49,393 nucleotides of DNA from Tannerella sp. (GTDB lineage Bacteria; Bacteroidota; Bacteroidia; Bacteroidales; Tannerellaceae). Under the pieces are notes generated by a model. That model was not told where the DNA came from. It made no database searches and saw nothing but the letters and a program-made list of their open reading frames with translations. The position numbers were made by a program, and so were the translations under genes. The DNA is taken from contig JAIROL010000097.1 in NCBI GenBank assembly GCA_031257565.1, forward strand, positions 1-49,393, read 5' to 3'. This document shows positions 15,519 through 25,379 of this stretch, one piece after another; position 1 is the first letter of the stretch; every line of letters starts with the position of its first letter.

Positions 15519-16124
15519 TTATTTAGAATACAACTCTACAATCAATTGTTCTTTGATGCTCTCCGGAATATCCGCTCTTTCCGGAAGATGAAGAAGCTTA
15601 CCGCACATAGACGACTGTTCCCATTCTATCCACGGATATTTGCTGTGATTAAAGCCGGAAAGCGCATTTGCTATCACTTCCAAAGATTTGGAGCGTTCGC
15701 GTACTCCAACCAACTGACCCGGTTTTACGGAATAAGAAGGAATGTTAACTACGCGGCCGTCAACGGTGATATGACGGTGCGAGACCAATTGACGGGCAGC
15801 ATCGCGTGTCGGCGCTAAACCAAGACGAAATACCACATTATCCAGACGACTTTCCAACAATTGCAACAGCACCTCGCCGGTAATTCCTTTAGAACGTGAC
15901 GCCTTTTCAAACATGTTTCTAAACTGTTTTTCCAATACGCCATAAGTGTACTTTGCTTTTTGTTTTTCGCGCAATTGCATTCCATATTCGGATGTTTTGC
16001 GGCGACGGTTGGCGCCATGCTGTCCCGGCGGATAATTCTTCTTCGACAATACTTTATCCGGACCATATATGGCTTCACCAAATTTACGAGCAATTTTTGT
16101 TTTTGGACCTATATATCTTGCCAT
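15519..16124 (-). CDS. rpsD: 30S ribosomal protein S4
   Basis: Primary 16S rRNA binding protein of the small-subunit body. The S4 RNA-binding fold lies at about 95-155 ([41 protein letters not shown]). The N-terminus ([16 protein letters not shown]) has no cysteine cluster, so it is the zinc-free form. 201 residues. The 107-base gap upstream of its start can form a pseudoknot and may be an autoregulatory leader, as S4 represses its own operon in several bacteria. Confidence 0.98.
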   Translation of the reverse strand: MARYIGPKTKIARKFGEAIYGPDKVLSKKNYPPGQHGANRRRKTSEYGMQLREKQKAKYTYGVLEKQFRNMFEKASRSKGITGEVLLQLLESRLDNVVFRLGLAPTRDAARQLVSHRHITVDGRVVNIPSYSVKPGQLVGVRERSKSLEVIANALSGFNHSKYPWIEWEQSSMCGKLLHLPERADIPESIKEQLIVELYSK

Positions 16125-16146
16125 TTTATTTATGTTTTAAATTTTA

Positions 16147-16211
16147 TGTAAACTCCGGGCCGTGCAGCCGCGATTGCGAGAGGATGAATACAATCTATTT
16201 ACACTTCCGGA
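16147..16211 (-). promoter_or_regulatory. Candidate S4 (rpsD) leader RNA with pseudoknot
   Basis: In the rpsK-rpsD gap the minus strand can pair TCCGG (16211-16207) with CCGGA (16158-16154) and TGTAAA (16203-16198) with TTTACA (16152-16147). The order a-b-a'-b' makes this a pseudoknot. A further stem GATTG/CAATC (16195-16191 with 16176-16172) lies inside. The gap is longer and more GC-rich than most others in the operon. S4-responsive leaders often contain pseudoknots. Pairing is by eye, without energy calculation. Confidence 0.5.
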
Positions 16212-16231
16212 ATTCGCCATTTATGAATTAA

Positions 16232-16621
16232 TCAGACTCTTCTTCTTTTAGGCGGACGACATCCGTTATGAGGAAGCGGCGTCACATCTACAATCTCAGT
16301 AACTTCTATACCGGCGCTGTGAATCGTACGTATAGCAGATTCGCGCCCGTTACCTGGTCCTTTAATATAAACTTTCACCTTACGGAGTCCCAGATCAAAT
16401 GCTACTTTAGCGCAGTTCTGAGCTGCCATCTGAGCGGCATAAGGAGTATTCTTTTTAGAGCTGCGGAAACCCATTTTTCCGGCTGACGACCAACTTATCA
16501 CCTGTCCGTCACTGTTTGTAAGCGATATGATGATATTATTAAACGACGAATGTATATGAGCTTCGCCTAACGCATCTACTTTTACTTTTCTTTTCTTCGC
16601 TGCGACTGTTTTCTTTGCCAT
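16232..16621 (-). CDS. rpsK: 30S ribosomal protein S11
   Basis: Small-subunit platform protein. 129 residues with the family core [42 protein letters not shown] and the conserved basic end [15 protein letters not shown]. Ten bases downstream of rpsM. Confidence 0.98.
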   Translation of the reverse strand: MAKKTVAAKKRKVKVDALGEAHIHSSFNNIIISLTNSDGQVISWSSAGKMGFRSSKKNTPYAAQMAAQNCAKVAFDLGLRKVKVYIKGPGNGRESAIRTIHSAGIEVTEIVDVTPLPHNGCRPPKRRRV

Positions 16622-16631
16622 AACTCAATTA

Positions 16632-17012
16632 TTATTTTGTAGCTTTTTTCTTGTTAGCAACTGTTTTCTTCTTTCCACGACGTGTACGTGCATTGTTCTT
16701 TGTGCTTTGTCCTCTCACCGGAAGTCCGATACGATGACGTACCCCGCGATAACAACCAATATCCATCAAACGCTTAATGTTCAATTGTATCTCCGAGCGA
16801 AGGTCTCCTTCTACTTTGTATTCCGTGCCAATAATCTCGCGGATTTTGGCTGCCTGGTCATCTGTCCAGTCTTTCACTTTGATATCTCTGTCAATACCAG
16901 CTTTTTCTAAAATTGAATTTGACGCGCTACGACCTATTCCGTAGATATAGGTTAAGGCAATTTCTCCTCTCTTTTCCTGCGGCAAATCTACTCCGACTAT
17001 TCTTATCGCCAT
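16632..17012 (-). CDS. rpsM: 30S ribosomal protein S13
   Basis: Head protein of the small subunit that contacts the P-site tRNA and L5. 126 residues: [20 protein letters not shown] start, helix-two-turn-helix region, [20 protein letters not shown] and a Lys-rich tail that reaches the tRNA. It follows rpmJ in transcription, the usual alpha-operon order. Confidence 0.98.
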   Translation of the reverse strand: MAIRIVGVDLPQEKRGEIALTYIYGIGRSASNSILEKAGIDRDIKVKDWTDDQAAKIREIIGTEYKVEGDLRSEIQLNIKRLMDIGCYRGVRHRIGLPVRGQSTKNNARTRRGKKKTVANKKKATK

Positions 17013-17050
17013 AGTATATTTATTATTTATTTATAACTCTCAATAAACGC

Positions 17051-17167
17051 TTACCCCTGACGTAGTTTGTACTTAGGGTTTTTCTTATTAATTAAATACA
17101 AACGTCCTTTTCTCCTGACAATCTTACACTCAGGAGTACGTTTCTTCAAAGATGCTCTTACTTTCAT
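17051..17167 (-). CDS. rpmJ: 50S ribosomal protein L36
   Basis: 38 residues: [19 protein letters not shown] at the start and NPKYKLRQG at the end. Only one cysteine remains where the zinc-binding form has three Cys and one His, so this is the zinc-free type. It sits between infA and rpsM as expected. Confidence 0.95.
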   Translation of the reverse strand: MKVRASLKKRTPECKIVRRKGRLYLINKKNPKYKLRQG

Positions 17168-17194
17168 ATTTCCTGTTTTTTTTTAATTATTACC

Positions 17195-17413
17195 TTATTT
17201 ATATCTGAACGCAATACGACCTTTCGTCAAATCATACGGAGACATCTCTACACGCACTTTATCTCCAGGTAAGATTTTAATGTAATGCATTCGCATTTTT
17301 CCCGAAATATGCGCCGTTATTTCATGTCCGTTTTCTAACTCGACGCGAAACATCGCATTTGATAATGCTTCGACGATCAGTCCGTCCTGTTCTATTGCCG
17401 CCTGTTTAGCCAT
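17195..17413 (-). CDS. infA: Translation initiation factor IF-1
   Basis: 72-residue OB-fold protein that occupies the A site during initiation. [39 protein letters not shown] and [15 protein letters not shown] are diagnostic. Four bases separate it from map, whose translation precedes it. Confidence 0.98.
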   Translation of the reverse strand: MAKQAAIEQDGLIVEALSNAMFRVELENGHEITAHISGKMRMHYIKILPGDKVRVEMSPYDLTKGRIAFRYK

Positions 17414-17417
17414 ATAA

Positions 17418-18200
17418 TTAAAAATCCTTTCCTACAATTTCCTCTAAATAATCGAACGATGACAGTATCTGCGGTCCTTCCGGTCTTATTGCAATACAAT
17501 GTTCAAAATGCGCCGAATATTGATGATCTTTTGTTCGTACAGTCCAGCCATCCCGTTCAAAAACCACATGCCATGTACCCATATTAATCATCGGTTCAAT
17601 ACAAATACACATTCCGCTTTTAAGCAATGGTCCGCATCCTCTTCTCCCGTAATTAGGAACATCCGGATCTTCATGCATCTTCTGCCCAATACCATGTCCT
17701 ACCAGTTCCCGGACAACCGAGTACCCTCTTGACTCGCAATATGTTTGAACAGCGTTGCTGATATCGCCTACGCGACGGCCAACAAGCGCCTCGCGAATAC
17801 CCTCATAAAGAGCGGTTTTTGTTGTACGCAACAACAATTTCGTTTCCTCCGAAACCTCGCCTGCGCTAAACGTATAGGCAGAATCGCCAACAAAACCATT
17901 CAATAAGGTCCCACAGTCAACCGAAATGATATCGCCATCTCTCAAAATGGCTTTATCCGATGGAATACCATGGACAACATTCTCATTCACTGATACGCAA
18001 ATGGAATTTGGAAATCCCCCATATCCCAGAAATGCCGGTACCGCGCCGTGATCACGTATAAATGTTTCGGCTATCCGATCCAGTTGAAGAGTGGAAACTC
18101 CCGGTTTTATATGCCTGGCAAGTTCTCCCAAGGTTTTCCCTACAAGCTGATTTGCTTCACGCATCAACTCTATCTCTTCATCTGTCTTCAGATATATCAT
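17418..18200 (-). CDS. map: Methionine aminopeptidase, type I
   Basis: Removes the N-terminal Met from nascent proteins using two metal ions. The ligands can be seen in order: Asp in [17 protein letters not shown] (two Asp), His in [12 protein letters not shown], Glu in CICIEPMI and Glu in [10 protein letters not shown]. 260 residues, normal type I. Placed between secY and infA. Confidence 0.97.
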   Translation of the reverse strand: MIYLKTDEEIELMREANQLVGKTLGELARHIKPGVSTLQLDRIAETFIRDHGAVPAFLGYGGFPNSICVSVNENVVHGIPSDKAILRDGDIISVDCGTLLNGFVGDSAYTFSAGEVSEETKLLLRTTKTALYEGIREALVGRRVGDISNAVQTYCESRGYSVVRELVGHGIGQKMHEDPDVPNYGRRGCGPLLKSGMCICIEPMINMGTWHVVFERDGWTVRTKDHQYSAHFEHCIAIRPEGPQILSSFDYLEEIVGKDF

Positions 18201-18205
18201 ATTTA

Positions 18206-19546
18206 TTAATATGCGGCAACTGCGCCTGTACGTCCTTTGATTCTTCCGGATTTCAATAATCCATCATAATGACGCATTAACAAATGGCTCTCCACCTGTT
18301 GTAAAGTATCAAGTACCACGCCTACCAAAATAAGCAGCGATGTTCCGCCAAAGAATTGCGCAAATCCCATACTAACTCCGGCCAACTGTGCAAACGCAGG
18401 CATTACGGCAATAATAGCGAGGAAAAATGCCCCCGGCAATGTAATTCTGTCCATAATTGCATCAAGATATTCCTTTGTCGCTTTTCCCGGTTTAATACCC
18501 GGGATAAATCCATTATTACGCTTCAGGTCGTCTGCCATCTGTGTCGGATTAATTGTTATTGCAGTATAGAAATACGTAAATGCTATAATCAAAGCGGCAA
18601 ACACAAAATTATACCAAAAACCGGTATTATTCATAAACGCCTGCCAGAAAGATCCTACTTCCCCTCCTTTAAACATCCCCACGACATTAACGGGAATAAA
18701 CATAATAGCCTGTGCAAAGATAATGGGCATTACATTGGCTGCATTAACTTTCAGAGGAATGTACTGGCGTGCGCCGCCATACTGTTTGTTTCCGACGATA
18801 CGTTTTGCATACTGTACGGGAACTTTACGCGTTCCCTGAACAAGCAATATAGCCCCCGCGATAACGAGTAAAAGGAACAACATCTCCAAAAGAAACATAA
18901 CCAGTCCTCCGGCTTGTTCATTCATTCTTGAAGTAAATTCTTCCACAATGGCCCGCGGCAAACGATTGATAATACCAATCATGATTATAAATGAAATACC
19001 GTTACCAATACCCTTATCTGTTATACGCTCGCCCAACCAAAGTACAAACATACTACCTGCAGCCATTATGATTATGGATGAAACCTTAAACCACAACCCT
19101 GCCGGAAGCGTCGCTCCGATTTGTCTCATCTGCATATCCAGGTTTGTCAGATAGGCAAAACCCTGCATAACGAGAATAGCAACTGTCAAGTAACGTGTCA
19201 TCTGATTGATTTTCCTGCGTCCGCTTTCGCCTTCGCGTTGCATCTTCTGAAATGAAGGGACAACGATAGCCGCCAACTGCATCACGATAGAGGCGGATAT
19301 ATAAGGCATGATTCCCAAGGCAAAGATTGAAGCGTTGGAAAATGCTCCTCCGGAGAACATATCCAAAAGAGCCATCAGGCCGCCACGGGTCTGGTTTGCC
19401 AGACCTGTCAGATCCTTCGGATCGACGCCCGGTATAACCACATAGGTTCCGAACAGGTAAACGGCAACATATCCCATTGTTATAAGGATACGTTTTCTAA
19501 GATCCTCAATCTTCCATATATTCTTTATTGTATCGACTACTCTCAT
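18206..19546 (-). CDS. secY: Protein translocase subunit SecY
   Basis: Channel subunit of the Sec translocon in the inner membrane. 446 residues with about ten membrane helices. FGTYVVIPGVDP and GGAFSNASIFALGIMPYISASIVMQL near the N-terminus, and RIVGNKQYGGARQYIPLKVNAANVMPIIFA mid-protein, are family blocks. It ends with GRIKGRTGAVAAY. Follows rplO as usual in the spc cluster. Confidence 0.98.
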   Translation of the reverse strand: MRVVDTIKNIWKIEDLRKRILITMGYVAVYLFGTYVVIPGVDPKDLTGLANQTRGGLMALLDMFSGGAFSNASIFALGIMPYISASIVMQLAAIVVPSFQKMQREGESGRRKINQMTRYLTVAILVMQGFAYLTNLDMQMRQIGATLPAGLWFKVSSIIIMAAGSMFVLWLGERITDKGIGNGISFIIMIGIINRLPRAIVEEFTSRMNEQAGGLVMFLLEMLFLLLVIAGAILLVQGTRKVPVQYAKRIVGNKQYGGARQYIPLKVNAANVMPIIFAQAIMFIPVNVVGMFKGGEVGSFWQAFMNNTGFWYNFVFAALIIAFTYFYTAITINPTQMADDLKRNNGFIPGIKPGKATKEYLDAIMDRITLPGAFFLAIIAVMPAFAQLAGVSMGFAQFFGGTSLLILVGVVLDTLQQVESHLLMRHYDGLLKSGRIKGRTGAVAAY

Positions 19547-19552
19547 AATTTC

Positions 19553-19999
19553 TTAGAGTTTTTTTGCTGTTCCACCTGCTGCAGCGATTGCAACTTCTGC
19601 CGTCTTAGAAAAAGCATGGGCTTGAACGTCAACCTTCGCTTTCAATTCTCCTTTTGCCAGAATTTTAACAAGCTGCGAAGAAGAAATAAAACCTGCTTCA
19701 ATCAATTCTTTCACGCCAATGCTTGACAGATTCTTTTCTTCTGCCATTTTCTGCAAGGTCGAAAGATTGATTGCTTTATACTCTACACGGTTAATATTTT
19801 TGAAGCCAAACTTTGGCAAACGGCGCTGCAACGGCATCTGACCTCCTTCGAAACCTATCTTGTTCTTGTAGCCGGAACGTGCTTTCGCGCCCTTATGACC
19901 TCTTGTTGAGGTGCCGCCTAATCCGGAACCCGGTCCGCGACCGATTCTTTTGCGGGTTTTAGTAGCGCCTGTCGCGGGTTTTAAGTTTGATAAATTCAT
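19553..19999 (-). CDS. rplO: 50S ribosomal protein L15
   Basis: 148 residues. Gly/Arg-rich N-terminus (KRIGRGPGSGLGGTSTRGHKG) that threads into 23S rRNA, then FEGGQMPLQRRLPKFGFKN and a globular C-terminal domain. Six bases before secY in transcription. Confidence 0.98.
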   Translation of the reverse strand: MNLSNLKPATGATKTRKRIGRGPGSGLGGTSTRGHKGAKARSGYKNKIGFEGGQMPLQRRLPKFGFKNINRVEYKAINLSTLQKMAEEKNLSSIGVKELIEAGFISSSQLVKILAKGELKAKVDVQAHAFSKTAEVAIAAAGGTAKKL

Positions 20000-20029
20000 A
20001 TCTTTTTATTTTTTTTTACGCGTAACTAA

Positions 20030-20206
20030 TTATTTTTCTACCGAAACCAAATGTTTCACTTTCCTCACCATGCCTTCTATCGACGGCGTACATTCATGTT
20101 CTACCGTCTTGTGCATTTTAGTCAATCCCAGCGCATCCAACGTTCTCTTCTGGTCTTTTGGGCTGCCGATACGGCTTTTTATCTGTGTAATTTTTATTTT
20201 TGCCAT
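20030..20206 (-). CDS. rpmD: 50S ribosomal protein L30
   Basis: 58 residues beginning MAKIKITQIKSRIGSPKDQK and ending KVKHLVSVEK; the TLDALGLTKMHKTVEH core is diagnostic. A second ATG immediately upstream (20209) would add one Met. It fills the gap between rpsE and rplO. Confidence 0.95.
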   Translation of the reverse strand: MAKIKITQIKSRIGSPKDQKRTLDALGLTKMHKTVEHECTPSIEGMVRKVKHLVSVEK

Positions 20207-20222
20207 CATTCGTTTCCTCCTA

Positions 20223-20738
20223 TTAACCTTTAAATACTTTCTCTAATGATACGCCTCTGTTTTGAGCGACCATGTACGGACTTCTCATTTCGTTCAACGC
20301 TGCGAAAGTAGCCTTCACCAGGTTATGAGGATTCGACGAACCTTTCGATTTCGCAAGCACGTCTTTCACGCCCACGCTCTCCAATACGGCGCGCATTGCG
20401 CCGCCGGCTTTTACTCCCGTACCTGCCGACGCCGGACGAAGTAAAACTTCGGCTCCGCCGAATTTTGCAATTTGTTCATGGGGAATTGTTCCTTTATGAA
20501 TAGGAATCTTAACCAGATTCTTTTTAGCGGCTTCTACTCCTTTTTCAATGGCGGTCGTCACCTCGCCCGCTTTTCCCAGTCCCCAGCCGATCACGCCATC
20601 TTCATTACCGATAACTACAATTGCTGCGAACGTAAAAGTGCGTCCCCCTTTCGTAACCTTTGTAACACGGTTGATTGCTACTAATTTATCTTTTAATTCT
20701 AAATCGTTTGTAGATTTAACTCTGTTATTTATTGCCAT
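20223..20738 (-). CDS. rpsE: 30S ribosomal protein S5
   Basis: 171 residues with the dsRNA-binding-like N-terminal domain ([19 protein letters not shown]) and the C-terminal ribosomal fold ([35 protein letters not shown]). It helps decoding accuracy. Confidence 0.98.
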   Translation of the reverse strand: MAINNRVKSTNDLELKDKLVAINRVTKVTKGGRTFTFAAIVVIGNEDGVIGWGLGKAGEVTTAIEKGVEAAKKNLVKIPIHKGTIPHEQIAKFGGAEVLLRPASAGTGVKAGGAMRAVLESVGVKDVLAKSKGSSNPHNLVKATFAALNEMRSPYMVAQNRGVSLEKVFKG

Positions 20739-20743
20739 TGTCG

Positions 20744-21088
20744 TTAAAATTTAAGTCCGCCGTTACGTGCGGCGTCAGCCAATTCTTTAATTCTCCCATG
20801 ATACAAATAGCCGTTACGATCAAAGACAACCGCCTGTACGCCGGCTGCCTGCGCGTTCTTAGCTATTAATTCTCCGACTTTTGCAGCTATTTCTTTTTTA
20901 GGCGCTTTGTCGGCTATTTTTAATGATGAAGCAGCGGCAATCGTCTTACCTTCCACATCGTTAATTACTTGTGCATAGATCTGCTTGTTGCTCCTGAAAA
21001 CAGTCAGACGCGGACGTTCTGCCGTTCCGGAGATTTTACCCCGAATGCTTTTTTTAATCTTTAATCTTCTTAACTCTTTCGTTACCAT
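20744..21088 (-). CDS. rplR: 50S ribosomal protein L18
   Basis: 114 residues; binds 5S r[34 protein letters not shown] and [20 protein letters not shown] are family hallmarks. Five bases before rpsE. Confidence 0.98.
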   Translation of the reverse strand: MVTKELRRLKIKKSIRGKISGTAERPRLTVFRSNKQIYAQVINDVEGKTIAAASSLKIADKAPKKEIAAKVGELIAKNAQAAGVQAVVFDRNGYLYHGRIKELADAARNGGLKF

Positions 21089-21112
21089 AATATATCTTTT
21101 TACGAGGCCTTA

Positions 21113-21664
21113 TTACTTAGCCGCAGATTTTCCTGATTTTCTTCTTATCGCTTCACCCACAAACTTGATACCTTTCCCTTTATAAGGCTCAGGCATACGG
21201 AACGAGCGGATTTTTGAACAAACTTGACCAAGCAACTGCTTATCTGCCGATTCAAGAATAATCAACGGGTTTTTATTACGCTCCGACTTCGTTTCAAGCG
21301 CTATTTCCTCAGGTAACTCAAGGTATATATTATGAGTAAAACCAAGAGAAAGCTCCAGTAGTCGTCCTGTATTCGATGCGCGATAGCCGACGCCCACAAG
21401 TTCGAGTTCTTTTTTGTAGCCTTCGGAAACTCCGATTACCATATTATTTATCAATGAACGATAAAGTCCGTGAAGAGCGCGATGATTTCTCTCATCCGAT
21501 GGTCTTTCTACAGACAACACGCCATTATCAATATTCACTTTCATATCCGGATGGACGCGCTGCGATAGCTCGCCTTTCGCTCCTTTCACTGTCACAACCC
21601 CGTCTTTTTGAGTTACTGTAACTCCCGACGGTATCTGTACGGGTAATTTTCCAATTCTTGACAT
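21113..21664 (-). CDS. rplF: 50S ribosomal protein L6
   Basis: 183 residues, two repeated L6 domains. MSRIGKLPVQIPSGVTVT start; the C-terminal signature region PEPYKGKGIKFVGEAIRRKS is intact. Confidence 0.98.
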   Translation of the reverse strand: MSRIGKLPVQIPSGVTVTQKDGVVTVKGAKGELSQRVHPDMKVNIDNGVLSVERPSDERNHRALHGLYRSLINNMVIGVSEGYKKELELVGVGYRASNTGRLLELSLGFTHNIYLELPEEIALETKSERNKNPLIILESADKQLLGQVCSKIRSFRMPEPYKGKGIKFVGEAIRRKSGKSAAK

Positions 21665-21682
21665 TCTACTTTCCTCCTCGCA

Positions 21683-22078
21683 TTAATAGACAAAACATAA
21701 TACTTCGCCGCCAATCTTCAGATCGCGCGCTTCCTTATCAGTCATCACGCCTTTTGAAGTAGAAAGAATAGCAATACCCAACCCGTTTAATACACGGGGA
21801 ATTTCTCTGTATCCCGTATATTGACGCAAACCTGGAGTAGAAACTCGTTGAAGTTTCTTGATCGCGTTCACTTTATTCACCGGGTCATACTTCAAAGCTA
21901 CTTTGATTGTGCCTTGAGGACCCTCGTCTACAAACTTAAAATTAAGAATGTAACCTTTGTCAAAAAGGATCTTAGTGATCTCTTTTTTTAAATTAGACGC
22001 CGGCGCTTCTACGACTCTGTGCTGCGCCTTGATTGCATTACGCAATCTCGTTAAATAATCTGCAATAGGATCTGTCAT
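21683..22078 (-). CDS. rpsH: 30S ribosomal protein S8
   Basis: 131 residues from the ATG at 22078 (MTDPIADYLTRLRNAIKAQH). A 12-codon upstream extension in frame runs through a hairpin and is not family-like, so it is excluded. End block LGIAILSTSKGVMTDKEARDLKIGGEVLCFVY is typical. In E. coli S8 represses this part of the spc operon. Confidence 0.97.
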   Translation of the reverse strand: MTDPIADYLTRLRNAIKAQHRVVEAPASNLKKEITKILFDKGYILNFKFVDEGPQGTIKVALKYDPVNKVNAIKKLQRVSTPGLRQYTGYREIPRVLNGLGIAILSTSKGVMTDKEARDLKIGGEVLCFVY

Positions 22079-22097
22079 TTTTTTACTATTAAATTGA

Positions 22098-22111
22098 TCC
22101 CGACTTCGGGA
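22098..22111 (-). promoter_or_regulatory. Small GC hairpin in the rpsN-rpsH gap
   Basis: TCCCG (22098-22102) pairs with CGGGA (22107-22111) around a four-base loop in the 61-base gap, 20 bases before the rpsH start. No T run follows, so it is not a terminator. It could affect rpsH translation; no known motif recognised. Confidence 0.35.
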
Positions 22112-22139
22112 CAATATTTAATTAAACATTATTTTAATC

Positions 22140-22409
22140 TTACCAGCTGGCTTTCTTTACGCCGGGAATCAAACCATGCGAAGCCATTTCGCGGAACTGT
22201 ATACGTGAAATTCCAAACTGGCGCATATATCCTTTCGGACGACCGGTTATTTTGCAGCGGTTATGCAAACGAACAGGCGAAGCATTCTTGGGCAAAGATT
22301 GTAATTCTTCATATTTGCCTTCAGCTTTCAACTGCGCTCTTTTTGCGGCGTATTTCACTACTAATTTGGCTCTTTTTACTTCACGAGCCTTCATTGATTC
22401 TTTTGCCAT
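22140..22409 (-). CDS. rpsN: 30S ribosomal protein S14
   Basis: 89 residues, the longer zinc-free form: no CxxC pairs, only one Cys in [37 protein letters not shown] is the family end. Located after rplE. Confidence 0.98.
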   Translation of the reverse strand: MAKESMKAREVKRAKLVVKYAAKRAQLKAEGKYEELQSLPKNASPVRLHNRCKITGRPKGYMRQFGISRIQFREMASHGLIPGVKKASW

Positions 22410-22412
22410 ATT

Positions 22413-22967
22413 TTAATTCTTTTTTACGTTCTTAAAGGGCAAACCAAACTCTCTCAGCAAAGCAAAACCCTCTTCATCTGTTTTTGCAGACGTCACAAAG
22501 GTAATATTCATTCCCAATATTTTAACAATATTATCAATATTTATTTCAGGAAAGATGATTTGCTCCTGAATACCGAGCGTATAATTACCACGTCCGTCAA
22601 GCTTGCTTTCAATACCTTTGAAGTCGCGAATACGAGGAAGAGCTACGCGAACAAGGCGTTCCAGAAATTCATACATTCTCTCGTGACGCAATGTCACCAT
22701 CACTCCGATAGGCATCTTACGGCGCAGCTTGAAGTTTGAAATATCTTTCTTTGAGTAAGTAGCAACAGCCTTTTGTCCGGTAATAATAGTCAACTCGTCA
22801 ATCGCCACATCAATAATTTTCTTGTCGGCTGTAGCTATTCCCAGTCCTTGATTTATCACAATCTTCTCCAAGACGGGCGCTTGCATCACCGATTTGTAGT
22901 TGAATTCATTCTTCAGGGCGGGAACAATGCGTTCCTTATAATCCTGTTTCATTGTAGCTATACTCAT
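22413..22967 (-). CDS. rplE: 50S ribosomal protein L5
   Basis: 184 residues; central protuberance, binds 5S r[24 protein letters not shown] and [18 protein letters not shown] are diagnostic. The start overlaps the rplX stop in an ATGA junction, indicating coupled translation. Confidence 0.98.
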   Translation of the reverse strand: MSIATMKQDYKERIVPALKNEFNYKSVMQAPVLEKIVINQGLGIATADKKIIDVAIDELTIITGQKAVATYSKKDISNFKLRRKMPIGVMVTLRHERMYEFLERLVRVALPRIRDFKGIESKLDGRGNYTLGIQEQIIFPEINIDNIVKILGMNITFVTSAKTDEEGFALLREFGLPFKNVKKN

Positions 22968-23290
22968 GAGTTCAGTTCCTCCCCAGATCTTTTAGCATAA
23001 CGTACCATCTTACCGCTCTTTTCATCTTTCTCACGTTTAACGCGCGTAGGTTTTCCTGATTTCGGGTCAACCGGATTCAGGTTTGAGATGTGAATGGAAG
23101 CCTCTATTGTCTCTCTTCCGCCCTGCGGATTTTTCGCGTTCGGCTTCGCGTGTTTCGTTACCATATTAACGCCTTCGACAACGGCGCGCTTCTTCTCTAC
23201 GAATACTTTCAGTACGCGTCCGGTCTTGCCTCTGTCTTCGCCGGCGTTTACATAAACGATATCGCCTTTTTTTATGTGTAATTTACTCAT
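22964..23290 (-). CDS. rplX: 50S ribosomal protein L24
   Basis: 108 residues from the ATG at 23290; a GTG one codon upstream is in frame. KOW motif near the start ([20 protein letters not shown]), then [12 protein letters not shown]. An early assembly protein of the large subunit. Overlaps rplE by four bases. Confidence 0.97.
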   Translation of the reverse strand: MSKLHIKKGDIVYVNAGEDRGKTGRVLKVFVEKKRAVVEGVNMVTKHAKPNAKNPQGGRETIEASIHISNLNPVDPKSGKPTRVKREKDEKSGKMVRYAKRSGEELNS

Positions 23291-23309
23291 CACAATAATT
23301 ATTTACAAA

Positions 23310-23675
23310 TTAAAGCACCTCAGGCGCTAATGATACTATTTTCATATTCGTTGCACGAAGTTCACGGGCAACCGGACCAAATATACGGCTACCACGGATC
23401 TCGCCTGCCTGATTCAACAGTACGCACGCATTATCGTCAAAACGAATATAAGAGCCGTCCTGACGGCGTATTTCTTTTTTCGTGCGAACGATAACGGCTT
23501 TTGATACCGTACCCTTTTTCAATTCGCTCGCCGGGATCACGTTTTTAACCGAAACTACGATAATATCGCCAACGGAAGCATAACGTCTGCGAGTTCCTCC
23601 CAATACGCGAATACACAACGCTTCTTTTGCCCCGCTGTTATCCGCAACTACCAATCTTGATTCTTGTTGTATCAT
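23310..23675 (-). CDS. rplN: 50S ribosomal protein L14
   Basis: 121 residues, beginning [50 protein letters not shown] is the classic end block. One base separates it from rpsQ. Confidence 0.98.
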   Translation of the reverse strand: MIQQESRLVVADNSGAKEALCIRVLGGTRRRYASVGDIIVVSVKNVIPASELKKGTVSKAVIVRTKKEIRRQDGSYIRFDDNACVLLNQAGEIRGSRIFGPVARELRATNMKIVSLAPEVL

Positions 23676-23676
23676 T

Positions 23677-23943
23677 TTACTTAGCCCTTTCGATTATTTG
23701 AACCAAACGCCATTTCTTCGTTTTACTCAATGGACGTGTTTCCATAATTTTCACCGTGTCGCCGACGTTACAATCATTTTTCTCATCGTGAGCATGATAT
23801 TTTTTTGTCTTATTGACGAACTTACCGTAAATAGGATGTTTTTCTTTCCATTTCACAGCAACCACGATGCTTTTATCCATCTTGTTGCTTAGGACGACAC
23901 CTGTTCTTTCTTTTCTTAAATTTCTCGTTTCCATCAGGCTCAT
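23677..23943 (-). CDS. rpsQ: 30S ribosomal protein S17
   Basis: OB-fold 16S-binding protein. The ATG at 23943 overlaps the rpmC stop (TAATG) and gives 88 residues. An internal ATG at 23934 ([20 protein letters not shown]) matches where family members usually start and gives 85. [20 protein letters not shown] and [14 protein letters not shown] are diagnostic. The start choice is uncertain by three codons. Confidence 0.96.
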   Translation of the reverse strand: MSLMETRNLRKERTGVVLSNKMDKSIVVAVKWKEKHPIYGKFVNKTKKYHAHDEKNDCNVGDTVKIMETRPLSKTKKWRLVQIIERAK

Positions 23944-24143
23944 TAATTATTTGTTTGTTTTTCTCTTTGCCGCAGCTCCGTTTTCAGGCGGGCGACTGTT
24001 CTGCGTAATTGTTTGATTTTTGCAGGACTATCCAATGGCGAGATACTGTGGTTGATCTTCATCTGATCCAGCGAAGCCGCTTCTGCATCCGCTCTTTCTT
24101 TCAATTCTTTGGTACTAAGACCTTTTACTTCTGCATTTTTCAT
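23943..24143 (-). CDS. rpmC: 50S ribosomal protein L29
   Basis: 66 residues, two-helix hairpin near the peptide exit. Starts [20 protein letters not shown] and has [16 protein letters not shown] near the end. Confidence 0.96.
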   Translation of the reverse strand: MKNAEVKGLSTKELKERADAEAASLDQMKINHSISPLDSPAKIKQLRRTVARLKTELRQREKQTNN

Positions 24144-24148
24144 AACTC

Positions 24149-24583
24149 TTACGCATTTTCATTTTTAATGTCATAATCGCGGCGTACCACAAATTTTGTC
24201 GTAACAGGAAGCTTCTGTGCAGCAAGGCGCAGCGCTTCTTTTGCAATTTCAAAAGATACTCCTTCAATCTCAAATATCATACGACCCGGCGTTACCGGAG
24301 CGACAAAGCCTTCCGGATCTCCCTTACCTTTACCCATACGCACATCGGCCGGTTTCTTTGTAATCGGTTTATCCGGAAATACCCGAAGCCAAACTTGTCC
24401 CTGCCGTTGCATATATCTTGTTACCGCCACACGCGCCGCTTCAAGCTGACGACCTGTAAGCCATATTGTACCTAACGATTTGATGCCGAACGAACCGAAT
24501 GCCAACTGGTTTCCCCTTTGGGCAAGGCCTTTCGCACGGCCTTTCATCGGCCTTCTGTATTTTACTTTTTTAGGTTGTAACAT
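24149..24583 (-). CDS. rplP: 50S ribosomal protein L16
   Basis: 144 residues; near the A-site t[42 protein letters not shown] and [16 protein letters not shown] are hallmark stretches. Confidence 0.98.
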   Translation of the reverse strand: MLQPKKVKYRRPMKGRAKGLAQRGNQLAFGSFGIKSLGTIWLTGRQLEAARVAVTRYMQRQGQVWLRVFPDKPITKKPADVRMGKGKGDPEGFVAPVTPGRMIFEIEGVSFEIAKEALRLAAQKLPVTTKFVVRRDYDIKNENA

Positions 24584-24602
24584 AATTCCTGACTTTTATA
24601 TT

Positions 24603-25373
24603 TTAACGATTCGCCTTTTCCCTGTTGTCTCTCTCTCCTCTTCTTCTCTTGAAAGGCTTGTCTCCACGACTATGGCCGTCTCCTCCCTTACGTCCTCCTC
24701 CTCCACTGAAGTCTTTAGAGGCTGTAAATGACGGAGCAAGATCTTTCTTACCATATACTTCGCCGCGACAAATCCAAACCTTGATACCCAAAAGGCCTAC
24801 TTTTGTCAGCGCTTCTGCCAAAGCATAATCAATATCGGCGCGGAACGTATGAAGCGGTGTACGACCTTCTTTATACATTTCCGAGCGAGCCATTTCGGCT
24901 CCATTCAGACGACCGGACACCTGTATTTTTATACCTTCGGCTCCCATACGCATCGTTGAAGCGATAGCCATCTTCACTGCGCGACGATAGGCAATCTTAC
25001 CTTCCAACTGACGGGCTATATTAGTAGCCACAATCACCGCATCCAATTCAGGACGCTTTATTTCAAAGATGTTGATTTGAACGTCCTTATCTGTGATCTT
25101 TTTCAACTCTTCCTTCAACTTGTCGACCTCGGAGCCGGCTTTTCCGATGATGATACCAGGACGCGATGTACACACGGTGATGGTAATCAACTTCAATGTA
25201 CGCTCGATCACAATACGCGATATGCTTGCCTTTGCCAGACGGGCATTCAGGTAATTACGGATTTTGCTGTCTTCCAACAACATATCGCCATAATTCGTTC
25301 CGCCATACCAATTGGAATCCCATCCGCGGATAATTCCTAAACGATTACTAATCGGATTTACTTTTTGTCCCAT
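24603..25373 (-). CDS. rpsC: 30S ribosomal protein S3 with Gly/Arg-rich tail
   Basis: 256 residues from the ATG at 25373 ([18 protein letters not shown]). A TTG two codons upstream is rejected. KH domain with [17 protein letters not shown]-terminal domain with [19 protein letters not shown] and [16 protein letters not shown]. After about residue 215 there is a Gly/Arg/Asp-rich tail ([17 protein letters not shown]...) that extends beyond the E. coli protein. Confidence 0.97.
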   Translation of the reverse strand: MGQKVNPISNRLGIIRGWDSNWYGGTNYGDMLLEDSKIRNYLNARLAKASISRIVIERTLKLITITVCTSRPGIIIGKAGSEVDKLKEELKKITDKDVQINIFEIKRPELDAVIVATNIARQLEGKIAYRRAVKMAIASTMRMGAEGIKIQVSGRLNGAEMARSEMYKEGRTPLHTFRADIDYALAEALTKVGLLGIKVWICRGEVYGKKDLAPSFTASKDFSGGGGRKGGDGHSRGDKPFKRRRGERDNREKANR

Positions 25374-25379
25374 CTGCAA

